Positions 17,696 through 28,277 are shown, numbered from the stretch's first letter. The stretch is 64,000 nt of DNA from CAXBID01 sp963815305 (GCA_963815305.1 CAWFFW010000001.1:1-64000); one strand, 5' to 3'. Notes: a model not told the origin generated them from the letters alone. Numbers and translations: made by a program.

Positions 17696-18304
17696 CAAAA
17701 GTCAAAGATGAATCTTCGGCTTTTTTGTTGAAAATCGTTAACAATATTCATTCAGGTACAACACAACATAGGTAAAACATTTTGCTATTTTCGCTGACTT
17801 AATTTAAAATCATGAGTTTTAAATATATTTAATATTAAAAACTATTATCTTGCTGTGCTATTGATATTTTTTTGGTTTATAATTAATTGAATAGCAAGCT
17901 TAGTTTGTAATTTCTAGGAGATTTCCCCATGGAGTTTTTGAATATTCTTAAAAAATATAAGGGATCATCAAATCCGACTTTAAAACTGATTTGCTTTATA
18001 CTCATAATCTTTTCACTTATAACTGGCAAGTTATTCACAAAATCATTTATGCCTAAAATCTGAAGGTAGCATTACCGTTCTACTGTAAAGGAACACTACA
18101 TTACCAAGTAAAAAAAGAATAAAGCCCGCTAAATTTGAGTATAAGTCAAAAAAGTAATAACCTGAGTTCGGCATAACAAAAACGATTTTTTAGTATAGAA
18201 AAAGCAAATAGACCAGTAACGCACAAGACATCTATAGAAGATACTTAAAATAATTGTTATTGTGTAATTTTAATTGAAGTTTGAGATGACCCTCTCATGC
18301 ATTT
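17696..18304. other. Intergenic region between tRNA-Leu and the hybrid regulator gene
   Basis: Apart from the small frame listed at 17929-18063, no gene is supported. It is the boundary between the mobile element and the polysaccharide locus. Confidence 0.35.
17929..18063 (+). CDS. Possible small membrane protein, 44 aa
   Basis: The frame reads MEFLNILKKYKGSSNPTLKL then a hydrophobic helix (LICFILIIFSLITG) and ends FMPKI. It has an AGGAG Shine-Dalgarno match (17916-17920) eight bases before the ATG, unusual here because most genes in the window have A-rich leaders. No family recognised; it could be a chance frame. Confidence 0.3.
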   Translation: MEFLNILKKYKGSSNPTLKLICFILIIFSLITGKLFTKSFMPKI

Positions 18305-19114
18305 TTATTGAATATTCTCAAAATCTGAAGGTAGTTTGTCAAAGTGGGTTTTGAAACACTTACTAAAATATCTTGGATTAGTAAACCCAACCATATAAGC
18401 TACTTCCGAAATTCTCAAATCTTTATTTTCCTTCAATAACTGAAACGCTCTTTGCATTCTAAAATTTTGTAAAATTTCCTTTCCTGACATTCCTGTTATA
18501 TTTTTAATTTTTCTGTAAAAATTTGCATGACTCATGCCTAGCATATCTTCTAGGTTAGTGATCTTGAAATCAGGGTCAGCTAAGTTTAGCTCTAAGGCAG
18601 CTGTCAACTCATGTAAAAATTTTTCATCCAAAGGTGTGATCCGAATTGATGAAGGTTCAAGTGTTATATTTTTTTTGAAAATATTCTTCAGATTTTCACG
18701 AATATTTAATAAATTTTCAATCCTTAACTTGAGATATTTCATTTCAAAAGGTTTGGAAATATAATCGTCAGCGCCATTTTCAATGCCCTTATATTTAGTT
18801 TGACTATCCGTACTGGCAGTTAATAATATGATCGGAATATGGCTAGAATCAATATTAGTTTTTAGTTTTTTAGAAAATTCAATACCGTCCATTTTTGGCA
18901 TCATTATATCACTAATAATTAGATCAGGCAAATGTTTTAAAGCCAAGGATAATCCCATTAAGCCATCAGTCGCCTTGTATATGTCATATGAATGAACTAG
19001 TTCTGAATGTATATAATCTAACATTTCATCATTATCCTCAACTATTAATAAACGTTTTTTTTCTTTCTTAGCTTTTGAACTAGCTTCTTGTAAGACCGTT
19101 TCTGTATTCTTATG
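18305..19114 (-). CDS. Hybrid two-component regulator, C-terminal receiver and AraC-type DNA-binding part
   Basis: The frame reads from about 19114: KKEKKRLLIVEDNDEM... (receiver strand 1 and acidic pocket), then DLIISDIMMPKMDGIE with the phosphoacceptor Asp and LLTASTD. A C-terminal AraC-type helix-turn-helix follows (LEDMLGMSHANFYRKIKNIT, then ISEVAYMVGFTNPRYFSKCF). The first ATG (19024) lies inside the receiver after the acidic residues, so it is not a sensible start. The sensor frame ends at 19110 in a different phase, so the two are probably one hybrid regulator of about 1370 aa interrupted by a one-base shift. It should bind DNA and switch on the adjacent SusC/SusD operon. Confidence 0.85.
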   Translation of the reverse strand, partial: HKNTETVLQEASSKAKKEKKRLLIVEDNDEMLDYIHSELVHSYDIYKATDGLMGLSLALKHLPDLIISDIMMPKMDGIEFSKKLKTNIDSSHIPIILLTASTDSQTKYKGIENGADDYISKPFEMKYLKLRIENLLNIRENLKNIFKKNITLEPSSIRITPLDEKFLHELTAALELNLADPDFKITNLEDMLGMSHANFYRKIKNITGMSGKEILQNFRMQRAFQLLKENKDLRISEVAYMVGFTNPRYFSKCFKTHFDKLPSDFENIQ

Positions 19115-22100
19115 ACTTCTGATTATTATCCATCATGTTTAAAGCCTTAAGGTTCATATCTTGATCTATACTATTGGGTAGAATAATAGTTATATTGGTA
19201 CCTTCGTTCATTATACTTTTAATTTTTATTTCGCCTCCAGCAGTCTCAATTAAATCTTTACAGTGAGACAAGCCGATATTATAGCCCTTTCCAATTTTTG
19301 AGTCTATGTTATGGAATCTATCAAAAATAAACGGTAAATGTTTTTCTGGTATCCCGATGCCAGTATCTACAAATTCAATAATAAGGTCAAGTTTTTGATT
19401 AGAGTTAGTTTTCGTTTTACGAACAGTAGATATTGTATTTATTGAAATAGTAATACCTCCTGTCTCTGTGAATTTAAATGAATTGGAGAGGATATTAAAG
19501 AAGATTTTTGACATAACATCTACATCAAAATACGCAATAATTTTTTTTGAACGGGTATTGATTCTTAGGTATAGGCCTTTATTCTCGGCCAAGAGTTGAA
19601 AATGATGTATCTCAGTTGTAGCAAAATCGAAAATATTTACTTCTTTCACATTTATCTTGTATTTATTCGATTCAATCTTTCGAATATCTAATAATTGTTC
19701 TGTAAGATATTTTAAGCGATCTACATTTAATTTCACAAGATTAAGTTGGGTTTTTACTATAGGGCTTAATTGGTTTTTTTCTAATAAATTTTCTATCGGA
19801 CCACTTATTAAAGTCAGAGGAGTTCTTAAATCATGCGAAACATTAATGAAAAATTTTGTTCGTAGCTCATCTAAGTTATGGAGTTTCTTGTTGTGTTCGC
19901 TTTCCAAGATTATTTTTTTCTTTGTAGTAATTTTTATTACTGAAAAATTCGTCCAATAAATTAGAGCCAAGACGAATAACCCAGAATAAATAAAATAAGC
20001 CCACCACGTTTTGTAAAAGGGTGTTTGTATTTTTATAAATAAAACATCACCTTTTGGCTCCCATATTCCGTCACTGTTTGTTGATTTGACTTTAAATGTA
20101 TACATACCGTTATTAAGATTTGTATAACTAGCAGTTCTATTATTTGCGTCTGTATAGATCCACTCCTTATCGTAACCGTCCAGCTTATAGGCATAATTTA
20201 TTTTGTACGGATTTACAACATGCATTGCTGAAAAATTCAGTTTAAAATTATTTTGTTTTGCCGCTAACAAAATAGTGTCCGTAGCGAGAATGCTTTTCTT
20301 TAAGATCACTCTTCTGTTTATGGTGTCTTTAACTTTTATGAGATTATTGAATAAATAGAATTCCGTGATTTTTGTTTTTGGTCTAATTTTGCTGTCAGTC
20401 ATTTTTTCTGGGAAAAAAGCGCTAATTCCATTTATACCTCCGAATAGAAATTCTCCCTTTTGTGTTTTGAAGCTAGTATGTTCTGAAAACTCATTACTTT
20501 GAAGCCCATCACTTTGAGTAAAGTTCCTAAAGGTTTGTGTTTTGAGGTCTAAATTACTCAAACCTTTATTGGTGCCGATCCATAAGCTTGAACCATCTTG
20601 TCCTTCAATGCTTTGAATCATATTATTTGGTAGTCCATCTGATTTTGTAAAAGTCTCGAATATTGCTTCTCCATCATTATCTATCAATTTATTGATTCCC
20701 TCATAGGTACCAATCCATATAAAACCATTCACATCTTCATATATTGAACGGACATAGTTGTTACTTAGAGAAGAAGTAGATGTTTTTTTTTTGTGATGAA
20801 CTATATCAATAACAACCTCATTGCTGTCCAATTGCATTTCATTAAGTCCACCACCTTCAGTTCCTACCCAAATAATATTTTTATCTTTTTGAAAATATAG
20901 TACTCTACAATTGTCTAGTGATATACTTGGGTATGTTTTGGTAGTTATTGAATCTATAATTGAAATTTTATTATGGTCAATTTTAAGTTTGATAATTCCT
21001 TTTAATGTAGCTCCCCAATAGTAATTTGTACCTTTTTTTATATTAAAGGTGGCAGGGCCCTTAAAAGTATCTATTATTTTAAATTCATTGTTTTTGATAG
21101 ATACCAAAGAAATTCCATTATTTCCGCAAATGAATAATTTGTTTTGATCAAATTTATTAATATGAAAAATAGATTGATTTTCAAACCCGAGCTTCCTATA
21201 GGCCTCAATTGTTTTGTCTAATACGTAGAGACCATTATTATGAGTTCCTATCCAAATCCTGTTATTTTTCCCATAAATAGCCCTAATAAAATTTGAAGAT
21301 GTAGTTGCATCAGCACTGAGGTTTGGAATCGTATAGTTCTTAATTTGTTTTTGATTCGGATTAAAAAAATTAACACCTTTTCCAATTGTACCTATCCAAA
21401 GCAAGTTATCTCTAGATACATATAAACTCAATAGTAAGTTGCTGTTTATACCGTATTGATTATTAGTTGTACTGCTAAATCTATTAAATAAGACCTGATT
21501 GTTATTTAATTGACTGGTTTGAATTTTGTTTAATCCCTTATCTATTGTTGATATCCAAATATTATTTTCATTGTCTACAACTATATCGGAGCACCAATTA
21601 GATGATAATGACTGAGAATTGTTACCGCTCATAAAATTAGTAATATTTTTAGACTTAGGTGCATATCTAAAGACACCATGATTTGTACTAGCCATCCATA
21701 CATTACCAAGATGATCTTCACAGAAATTTTTGAAGCCCGAAAAATCATTTAGAGTAACTTTCTTACTGTCAATGATATGAGCAGTATGGTCTTTTAATAT
21801 AACTTTTGATATAGAATTACTTTCAAGGATCCAGAAACTCCCATCATGGCTCTTAATAATTTTCTCAACAGCATAATTATTATTTTTCTGACCTAAGCTA
21901 AACGGAATTATCTTTATCATTTTATCATCGTCGTGAAATTGATTTGTTTTTAAATTTATTGCTTTTAAACCGTTATTGGTTGACATATAGAGCAGGTCAT
22001 TATCGACAAGTAAAGAATTTATAATATGATTTTTACCGGATGAATGGTGTAGTGGTATTTTTTCTATTACTTCGAGAACAGGATTGTACATGCATAGTCC

Positions 22101-22415
22101 ATCATCTGTTCCAATCCATATTCTTCCTTGTTTGTCTTCTTTAAGCGCTCGAATAGTATTATTAGTAAGTGAATTTTTATTATTGCGGTCCGTGTTGAAG
22201 GTTTGAATATTATAGCCATCATATTTATTTAATCCATCTAAGGTTCCGATCCATATAAATCCATAGCGATCTTGAAGAAAGCAAGTCACTTCACTTTGAG
22301 AAAGTCCTTCTTCAGCTGTTAAATAGTTGAAATTATAAGTCTGAGAAAAGCATAACGAGTAGATGAAAGCACAAATTAGAGTAAGAACAACTGGTTTACT
22401 TTTTTTTGATTTCAT
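19110..22415 (-). CDS. Hybrid two-component system sensor part (periplasmic propeller, histidine kinase)
   Basis: The product is 1101 aa. It has a signal peptide (about residues 1-25, ending LCFSQ) and two seven-bladed regulatory-propeller sets with repeated W-I-G-T blades such as GFIWIGTLDGLNKYD (about residues 30-690). A Y_Y_Y domain (YAYKLDGYDKEWIY...) and one membrane helix near residues 803-825 follow. The kinase core has H-box NVSHDLRTPLTLISGP (His near residue 860) and the ATP-binding G boxes DTGIGIPEKH and GYNIGLSHCKDLIE. In Bacteroidetes such proteins sense oligosaccharides in the periplasm. It diverges from the SusC/SusD operon, the usual place for its regulator. The receiver and output domains follow after a frame break. 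Confidence 0.92.
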   Translation of the reverse strand: MKSKKSKPVVLTLICAFIYSLCFSQTYNFNYLTAEEGLSQSEVTCFLQDRYGFIWIGTLDGLNKYDGYNIQTFNTDRNNKNSLTNNTIRALKEDKQGRIWIGTDDGLCMYNPVLEVIEKIPLHHSSGKNHIINSLLVDNDLLYMSTNNGLKAINLKTNQFHDDDKMIKIIPFSLGQKNNNYAVEKIIKSHDGSFWILESNSISKVILKDHTAHIIDSKKVTLNDFSGFKNFCEDHLGNVWMASTNHGVFRYAPKSKNITNFMSGNNSQSLSSNWCSDIVVDNENNIWISTIDKGLNKIQTSQLNNNQVLFNRFSSTTNNQYGINSNLLLSLYVSRDNLLWIGTIGKGVNFFNPNQKQIKNYTIPNLSADATTSSNFIRAIYGKNNRIWIGTHNNGLYVLDKTIEAYRKLGFENQSIFHINKFDQNKLFICGNNGISLVSIKNNEFKIIDTFKGPATFNIKKGTNYYWGATLKGIIKLKIDHNKISIIDSITTKTYPSISLDNCRVLYFQKDKNIIWVGTEGGGLNEMQLDSNEVVIDIVHHKKKTSTSSLSNNYVRSIYEDVNGFIWIGTYEGINKLIDNDGEAIFETFTKSDGLPNNMIQSIEGQDGSSLWIGTNKGLSNLDLKTQTFRNFTQSDGLQSNEFSEHTSFKTQKGEFLFGGINGISAFFPEKMTDSKIRPKTKITEFYLFNNLIKVKDTINRRVILKKSILATDTILLAAKQNNFKLNFSAMHVVNPYKINYAYKLDGYDKEWIYTDANNRTASYTNLNNGMYTFKVKSTNSDGIWEPKGDVLFIKIQTPFYKTWWAYFIYSGLFVLALIYWTNFSVIKITTKKKIILESEHNKKLHNLDELRTKFFINVSHDLRTPLTLISGPIENLLEKNQLSPIVKTQLNLVKLNVDRLKYLTEQLLDIRKIESNKYKINVKEVNIFDFATTEIHHFQLLAENKGLYLRINTRSKKIIAYFDVDVMSKIFFNILSNSFKFTETGGITISINTISTVRKTKTNSNQKLDLIIEFVDTGIGIPEKHLPFIFDRFHNIDSKIGKGYNIGLSHCKDLIETAGGEIKIKSIMNEGTNITIILPNSIDQDMNLKALNMMDNNQKS

Positions 22416-22726
22416 AAAATTTATATCACGTTTATTATAGGATTACTAAAACAGTACTATGTTTATTAAGAAAATCAAAAAAGATTTTACTATCTAACAC
22501 TAAACACACTCTTTTACATAGCCATCTATTTTTTATTAAAAATATCATATTAAATATTAAAATTAAAGGGTTAATCTAAATTTACCCCCTTTTAGAACTA
22601 AAATTTTACTGCCTGTTAATAATTTGTTAATAGTTTTACATCAACAAATTAAAATTGCAAACATTTTTCTGAGGATATGTGTTGCTCACAATTAACTGAC
22701 TATTAAACTAAAAAACAAAATGATCT
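22416..22726. promoter_or_regulatory. Divergent intergenic region between the hybrid regulator and the SusC operon
   Basis: This 311-nt AT-rich stretch must hold the promoters of both units and the binding site of the hybrid regulator. I could not identify a convincing Bacteroidetes -33/-7 pair. A weak candidate is TAAAATTG at 22650, but the spacing to the nearest upstream TTG is too long. Confidence 0.45.
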
Positions 22727-25700
22727 ATGTATTTACTTTTAAAAAGAATTCAGAAGATTTTAATTAATCAATGTTATCTATTGGCTTTGTTTAGCATATC
22801 GTTTATGTGTGCTCAAACGTTTGAGATAACAGGGACTGTGATTGATCAGGAAAGTAATCTACCACTGCCGGGAGTAACAATTAGCGTTATTGGTGAAAGC
22901 AAAGGTGTTATAACTGATTTTGACGGAAATTACGTTTTAAAAGTTTCAAATGAAGAACGTGTTTTACGTTTTTCTTACCTTGGATTTGAAACACAAAATA
23001 TTAAAGTAGGAAAATCGAGAATTATAAACGTCACTTTGAATCCCGAATCTACTAGTTTAGATGAAGTGGTTGTTGTAGGGTATGGTACTGTTAAGAAAAG
23101 TGATTTAACGGGAGCAGTTAGCACAGTTAAAGGATCTGATTTTCAGAAAGCAAATCCAATTTCTTTTCAAGAGGCACTGTCCGGACGAGTTTCAGGGGTT
23201 CAGATTACTCAAGCAGATAATGCACCAGGTGCTGGTGCCAAAATTCTAATTCGTGGGGGTAGTAGTTTAACCAGTGGGAACCAACCTTTATTTGTCATAG
23301 ATGGTTTTCCTATAGTTCCTGTTAACGACAATTCCTCTAATCCTCTTGCAGATTTAAGTCCGAGTAATATAGAATCTGTTGAAGTTTTGAAAGATGCTTC
23401 CGCAACGGCTGTATTTGGAGCTCAAGGTGCGAATGGTGTTATTATTGTAACTACTAAAAAAGGAAAAAAAGGAAAACCTCAATTTACCATCGATTCTAAT
23501 ACCTCCATTTCTACTTTGGCTAATACGCCTGATATTTTGAACCCGCGCGATTATATAGAGTCACAAATTACTGGAGCCCAATTAGCTATTTTTCAAGAAG
23601 GAGCTAGCAACCAATACTTGAATAGAATGTTAGCACTTAGGGATAGTAATGCAGAGGGAACGGTATGGTTGGATGAATTGACGCGACAAGCAGCTACTCA
23701 TCAAATAGATCTTAGTTTTAGGGGTGCTTCAGAAACGATGCGCTATGGTGTGTCTGGAAATTTCTTAGATCAAGAAGGGCTTTTAAAAGGAAACGATTTT
23801 GATAGATTAAATATAAGTGCAAACCTTGAACAAGAATTTGGGTCACGAGCGAAAATTGGAGTTCAACTCAATGTAAGTACTTCAAAAATGGACGGTGCTA
23901 TTAGCGATTATAGTTTGAATTCTATATTTAGAAAAGCCATACAAACAAATCCATTTATACCTCTTGATTATGATATCGGAAATGTGGATGTTGATGCTGC
24001 GGATTTTGAATCGAATAATGATAATCTAATTACTTATATTAATGAAGTAGATCAGGGTTATGAAACAACCCGAACTATAGCCAACGCATTTTTTGAGTAC
24101 GATATTACTAAAAATTTAAAATTTTACACTAGTTATGGTTTTAATAAATTTGTAAGAAATCAATTTAGATTTTATCCCTCTTCCGTCTTACAAGGATTGA
24201 GTTCAGGCGGCGAGGTACTATTTAGAAAACAAAATAGTGATAATGGTGTATTTCAATCACGACTAAATTATAATAATTCATTTAATAAGCATAGATTAGA
24301 TGTAACTGCTGTGTTTGAAACACGTGATAATTCTTCTACAGCTTTTCAAACAGAAGTTCAAAATTTTGATGACGATTCTAGGGGGATTTACGATTTGTCT
24401 TCGGCTGCTGTAGCTTTAATTCCTTCGAATATTTTTGATGAGGATAAATTGGTATCTTATTTGGGGCGGGTAAATTATTCGTATGCAGGAAAATATTTTC
24501 TTACTTTATCTTATCGGGCGGATGGCTCTTCAAGATTTGGAGCTGATAATAAATTTGGTTTTTTCCCTTCAGCAGCACTTGCTTGGACCTTGTCAAATGA
24601 AAAATTCTTGAAGAATGTAGAAAATATCAATCTATTAAAACTTAGAGCTTCTTTTGGTGTTACAGGAAATAATCAGATTCCTAATTATAGTGCATTGGCG
24701 AGATTAAACACTGCTAAATATCCGTTTGGAGGAAGTGGTATTATTTCTGGTTTTTCACCAGGGTCAGTAGCCAACCCAGACCTAAAATGGGAAGAAACAG
24801 CACAATACAATCTTGGTTTAGATCTTCAGTTGTTTAAAAATAGAATAGCTTTTTCAGCAGAGGCATATTACAAAGAAACTACAGATTTATTATTAGATGT
24901 GCAATTACCCTTCACATCTGGATTTACTACTGCATTGCAAAATGTTGGCTCTTTAAGTAATAAAGGATTAGAATTTTCATTAAATACAGTAAACGTAAAG
25001 ACTGATAATTTTTCTTGGACAAGTAATTTTACACTATCGTTTAACCGTGCTGAAGTTTTAGATTTAGGTGAGAAAAGTGAGTTTTTCTTCTCGAGAGGTT
25101 TTTACCAAAGAGTTAATGAGGAGGTAATTGTTAGAGTAGGTGAGCAAATAGGTGTTTTCTATGGTTATGTGGAAGATGAAGTGTATAATAACGCAACAGA
25201 GATAGCCAATAGTCCCAATAATCCGTTTTTAGAGACTGTGCCAGGAAATGTTAAATTCAAGGATTTAGATGGTGATGGTGTCATCACTACTAATGATCAA
25301 GCACCTATTGCGAATACATCGCCAGAATTTATCGGGGGCCTGAGTAACAATTTAGTGTATAAAAATTGGGACCTTAACTTTTTCTGGAGATGGAGCTATG
25401 GTAATGATGTTATCAACGCTAACCTACCCTTTGTAGAACAGATATACCAAGGTTCCTGGAATACGCTATATTCTATGGCTGAAAACGCTTGGACACCATC
25501 GAACCCGAATGGTACATTTCATGGAAGGGTACCGAATACCTATTTAAATTATATGAGAAGCTCGTATGTTGAAGACGGCTCCTTTTTGAAATTGGATTTT
25601 GTGACGTTAGGTTATAAGTTACCACAACAAACATTAGACAAACTTGGGATTTCAAATTTTCGAGTTTACACGCGTGTTAATAATCCGTTAATGTTTACAA

Positions 25701-25828
25701 GATACAGCTGGTTTGATCCAGAAGTAAATACTGGTTTCGGAACTGCTGCTCAAGTAGGCCCAGGCGTTGATTTAGGGGCGTATCCAAGGGCAACTGTATA
25801 TACTTTAGGTTTAACTGTTACATTTTAA
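22727..25828 (+). CDS. susC: SusC/RagA-type TonB-dependent outer-membrane receptor
   Basis: The product is 1033 aa. A signal peptide ends near MCAQTF. A CarboxypepD-regulatory-like beta domain follows (ITGTVIDQESNLPLPGVTIS..., about residues 30-110), then the SusC signature SLDEVVVVGYGTVKKSDLTG and the plug domain with VEVLKDASATAVFGAQGANG. The rest is the 22-strand barrel, ending ATVYTLGLTVTF with a terminal aromatic. There is no STN domain, so it is controlled by the hybrid regulator, not by a sigma/anti-sigma pair. It imports oligosaccharides with the SusD lipoprotein encoded 10 nt downstream. Confidence 0.96.
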   Translation: MYLLLKRIQKILINQCYLLALFSISFMCAQTFEITGTVIDQESNLPLPGVTISVIGESKGVITDFDGNYVLKVSNEERVLRFSYLGFETQNIKVGKSRIINVTLNPESTSLDEVVVVGYGTVKKSDLTGAVSTVKGSDFQKANPISFQEALSGRVSGVQITQADNAPGAGAKILIRGGSSLTSGNQPLFVIDGFPIVPVNDNSSNPLADLSPSNIESVEVLKDASATAVFGAQGANGVIIVTTKKGKKGKPQFTIDSNTSISTLANTPDILNPRDYIESQITGAQLAIFQEGASNQYLNRMLALRDSNAEGTVWLDELTRQAATHQIDLSFRGASETMRYGVSGNFLDQEGLLKGNDFDRLNISANLEQEFGSRAKIGVQLNVSTSKMDGAISDYSLNSIFRKAIQTNPFIPLDYDIGNVDVDAADFESNNDNLITYINEVDQGYETTRTIANAFFEYDITKNLKFYTSYGFNKFVRNQFRFYPSSVLQGLSSGGEVLFRKQNSDNGVFQSRLNYNNSFNKHRLDVTAVFETRDNSSTAFQTEVQNFDDDSRGIYDLSSAAVALIPSNIFDEDKLVSYLGRVNYSYAGKYFLTLSYRADGSSRFGADNKFGFFPSAALAWTLSNEKFLKNVENINLLKLRASFGVTGNNQIPNYSALARLNTAKYPFGGSGIISGFSPGSVANPDLKWEETAQYNLGLDLQLFKNRIAFSAEAYYKETTDLLLDVQLPFTSGFTTALQNVGSLSNKGLEFSLNTVNVKTDNFSWTSNFTLSFNRAEVLDLGEKSEFFFSRGFYQRVNEEVIVRVGEQIGVFYGYVEDEVYNNATEIANSPNNPFLETVPGNVKFKDLDGDGVITTNDQAPIANTSPEFIGGLSNNLVYKNWDLNFFWRWSYGNDVINANLPFVEQIYQGSWNTLYSMAENAWTPSNPNGTFHGRVPNTYLNYMRSSYVEDGSFLKLDFVTLGYKLPQQTLDKLGISNFRVYTRVNNPLMFTRYSWFDPEVNTGFGTAAQVGPGVDLGAYPRATVYTLGLTVTF

Positions 25829-25838
25829 ATATATATAT

Positions 25839-27455
25839 ATGAAAACTATACTAAATAAAATACTGATTTTTTCATTGATTTTTACTACTTTTTCGTGTGA
25901 AAATTACTTAGATGAAGTGCCAAAATCATTCGCTTCACCTTCTAATTTTTATAAAAATTCTACTGATGCTAACGCAGCTGTAATCGCAGCCTACGATACC
26001 ATGCAGGATTTTTCATTTTATTTTCACGCACTTTGGATTACAACTGATGTTACCAAGGTAGCACCGTTTAGAACTCAAGGTGGAATGGCCAATTATACCT
26101 TTAATGGTGATAATGTAGAATTTGTACAAAATATTTGGGAAGGTGCCTACAGAGGTATTAATACCGCAAACTCAGCAATTAACAATGTGCCGCGAGTTGA
26201 TATGAATGAAACTGAAAAGGCAAGATTAATTGCTGAGGCTACCTATATTAGAGCCATTTATTATTTTAGATTGGTTCGGTTGTTTGCTAATGTACCTTTA
26301 TTACTAACAGAAACAAGTTCATTAGCTCAAGAAGAGCTAGAGGTTGAACAAGCTACAACAGAACAAGTATATGAGCAAATCATAAAAGATTTGAATTTTT
26401 GTATTGCCAATTTACCGTTAAGAGGAAAAACAGAAACAGGTAGGGCTACACAAGGAGCTGCACAAACCGCCCTATCAAAAGTTTATTTGACCATGGGGAG
26501 TATGGAAAAAAGAGACGGTTTGGGGAGTGGCTCAGGGCATTTTACGCAAGCTGCAAATTTAGCACAAGATGTTATCAATTCAGGGCTGTATAATTTAGTG
26601 CCTTACTATCCAGATGCTTTTTTACCTACTAATAAGAATAATAATGAAATTATTTTTGATGTAGCCTTTACTTCAGAGCCAGTGGATGATAATCCAGGTT
26701 CTGTAGGACAAAATATGGGTCTTATGGGTAATTCTTCATTTGGCGGTAGTTTTCCAAACGTACAAGCCACTCAATTTTATCATACTATGTTTGATGATAC
26801 GGATTTAGTTAGGAGGCAATGGTCTGCGCCGCACCATAGAGTTGTTGGCCCAGGAAATTTGCGTACAAATTTTCCAGAAATGAATGGGCAACCGTGGAAA
26901 ATAGGAAAGTTTAGAGCATTCCCTGTCAAAGATCCTAATTATAACCCAGATTTTAGACCAACGCACTGGCCTGTTTTTAGGTATGCTGAAGTTTTATTAA
27001 TACGTGCCGAGGCTTTAGTAGAAATAAATAATGGGCCAAACGCAGAGGTATTTATGTTATTAAATCAATTGCGTGAAAGAGCTCGAAATAGAAATGAAGG
27101 AGAAATAGAAGTTTGGGAAGATATTCTGCCAAGAAACTTATATGCTGATGATACTATTCTTCCAGACATTTCAGCAGCAGATTATCCTGACTACACGGCA
27201 ATTATGGATTATATCATGGATGAACGCGCTATTGAACTTGGTGGAGAATTTAAAAGGTGGTTCGATTTGGTACGTTGGGGTACTTTAATAGAAAGACTAG
27301 AATTATTGGGTACAGTAATTCCAGAACCTAGAACTGCCATAGAAAGTGATTGGGAAGAAATTATGGGCAATATTAGTTCGCGTCATTTTTTAATGCCAAT
27401 ACCGAATGCAGATATAAGAGCAAACCCCAAACTAAAACAAAATCCAGGCTACTAA
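25839..27455 (+). CDS. susD: SusD/RagB-type glycan-binding lipoprotein
   Basis: The product is 538 aa. Its lipoprotein signal is ...LIFTTFSC with Cys near residue 20. The mature start ENYLDEVPKSFASPSNFY is the typical SusD N-terminus. TPR-like helices follow (RLIAEATYIRAIYYFRLVR), and the C-terminal RagB/SusD motifs RYAEVLLIRAEALVE, YIMDERAIELGGEFKRWFDL and NPKLKQNPGY are present. It forms the lid of the SusC transporter at the cell surface and binds the target glycan. Confidence 0.96.
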   Translation: MKTILNKILIFSLIFTTFSCENYLDEVPKSFASPSNFYKNSTDANAAVIAAYDTMQDFSFYFHALWITTDVTKVAPFRTQGGMANYTFNGDNVEFVQNIWEGAYRGINTANSAINNVPRVDMNETEKARLIAEATYIRAIYYFRLVRLFANVPLLLTETSSLAQEELEVEQATTEQVYEQIIKDLNFCIANLPLRGKTETGRATQGAAQTALSKVYLTMGSMEKRDGLGSGSGHFTQAANLAQDVINSGLYNLVPYYPDAFLPTNKNNNEIIFDVAFTSEPVDDNPGSVGQNMGLMGNSSFGGSFPNVQATQFYHTMFDDTDLVRRQWSAPHHRVVGPGNLRTNFPEMNGQPWKIGKFRAFPVKDPNYNPDFRPTHWPVFRYAEVLLIRAEALVEINNGPNAEVFMLLNQLRERARNRNEGEIEVWEDILPRNLYADDTILPDISAADYPDYTAIMDYIMDERAIELGGEFKRWFDLVRWGTLIERLELLGTVIPEPRTAIESDWEEIMGNISSRHFLMPIPNADIRANPKLKQNPGY

Positions 27456-27492
27456 GCTTTAAATAACTATAGAACATATTAAAACTGATATT

Positions 27493-28233
27493 ATGAAATC
27501 AATACTTAAAATATTAATGATAACAATAGCAATATTAGTAGCTAGTTGTGAAAAAGATGCCGTTGATGTTGAATTATCAGCATCAGCAAGTGCAACAACC
27601 GTTAATGTGGGAGAGCAAATCATATTTTTTGTACAAGGAAACGCTGAAAATTATGCCATTTATACTGGTGATGAAGGTCATGAATTCGCAAAGAGTTTTG
27701 CTGTAGTAACCGAAGGAAAAGATATCGATAACGAAATTGTAGTTCTTGATCCCAAGGCCATTACTTCATTTGAGGCCCAACTAAGAACAGATATTGCAAG
27801 CCATAATTTAACCGTTGATCCGACAAATAATGATTTGGTTATTATCGATGCCGATGCTGCCATTGCAGCAATCACTAATCAAATTGCAGATATTGAATTT
27901 ACTAATGCTGAAAATGCAAAGTTTCAAATTTCACTAATTTTACCAGGTATTGATGCTTTCGGTTCATGGGATCTTATAATGGATAATTTTACAAATTTAA
28001 GTGAGTTTTTAGCTCCAGACGGTGGTTTTTCTACTGGATTTCCAATAAATCGCAATTTTAAAGAATTCACATATGTTTATACCGTTCCTGGAACATATTT
28101 GGTTACCGTAATTGGAAGTGACCTTAGTGAGAAAAATTATTCAGGGAATGGCGCTAAAGATAACGCTACTGCATCAAGTAGTGATTATAATTATAGTCGT
28201 GAAACCGTAGAACTAAATATAACAGTAAATTAA
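27493..28233 (+). CDS. Putative surface glycan-binding lipoprotein with PKD-like fold
   Basis: The product is 246 aa with lipoprotein signal ILVASC (Cys near residue 19). The mature part begins with a PKD-like strand pattern (SASATTVNVGEQIIFFVQGNA). It ends with the YVYTVPGTYLVTVIGSDLSE type of repeat found in PKD-like domains. Acidic stretches are prominent. Its place directly after SusD is where surface glycan-binding proteins (SusE/F-like) are encoded. No enzymatic motif is seen. Confidence 0.7.
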   Translation: MKSILKILMITIAILVASCEKDAVDVELSASASATTVNVGEQIIFFVQGNAENYAIYTGDEGHEFAKSFAVVTEGKDIDNEIVVLDPKAITSFEAQLRTDIASHNLTVDPTNNDLVIIDADAAIAAITNQIADIEFTNAENAKFQISLILPGIDAFGSWDLIMDNFTNLSEFLAPDGGFSTGFPINRNFKEFTYVYTVPGTYLVTVIGSDLSEKNYSGNGAKDNATASSSDYNYSRETVELNITVN

Positions 28234-28277
28234 ATCTTGAACACTTAAATTACTAATCAAATAATTTAAGTAATTAA

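Noticed and set aside
22620..22660. Bacteroidetes -33/-7 promoter for the SusC operon
   Set aside because: TAAAATTG resembles the -7 element but the nearest TTG is 23 nt upstream, outside the usual spacing.
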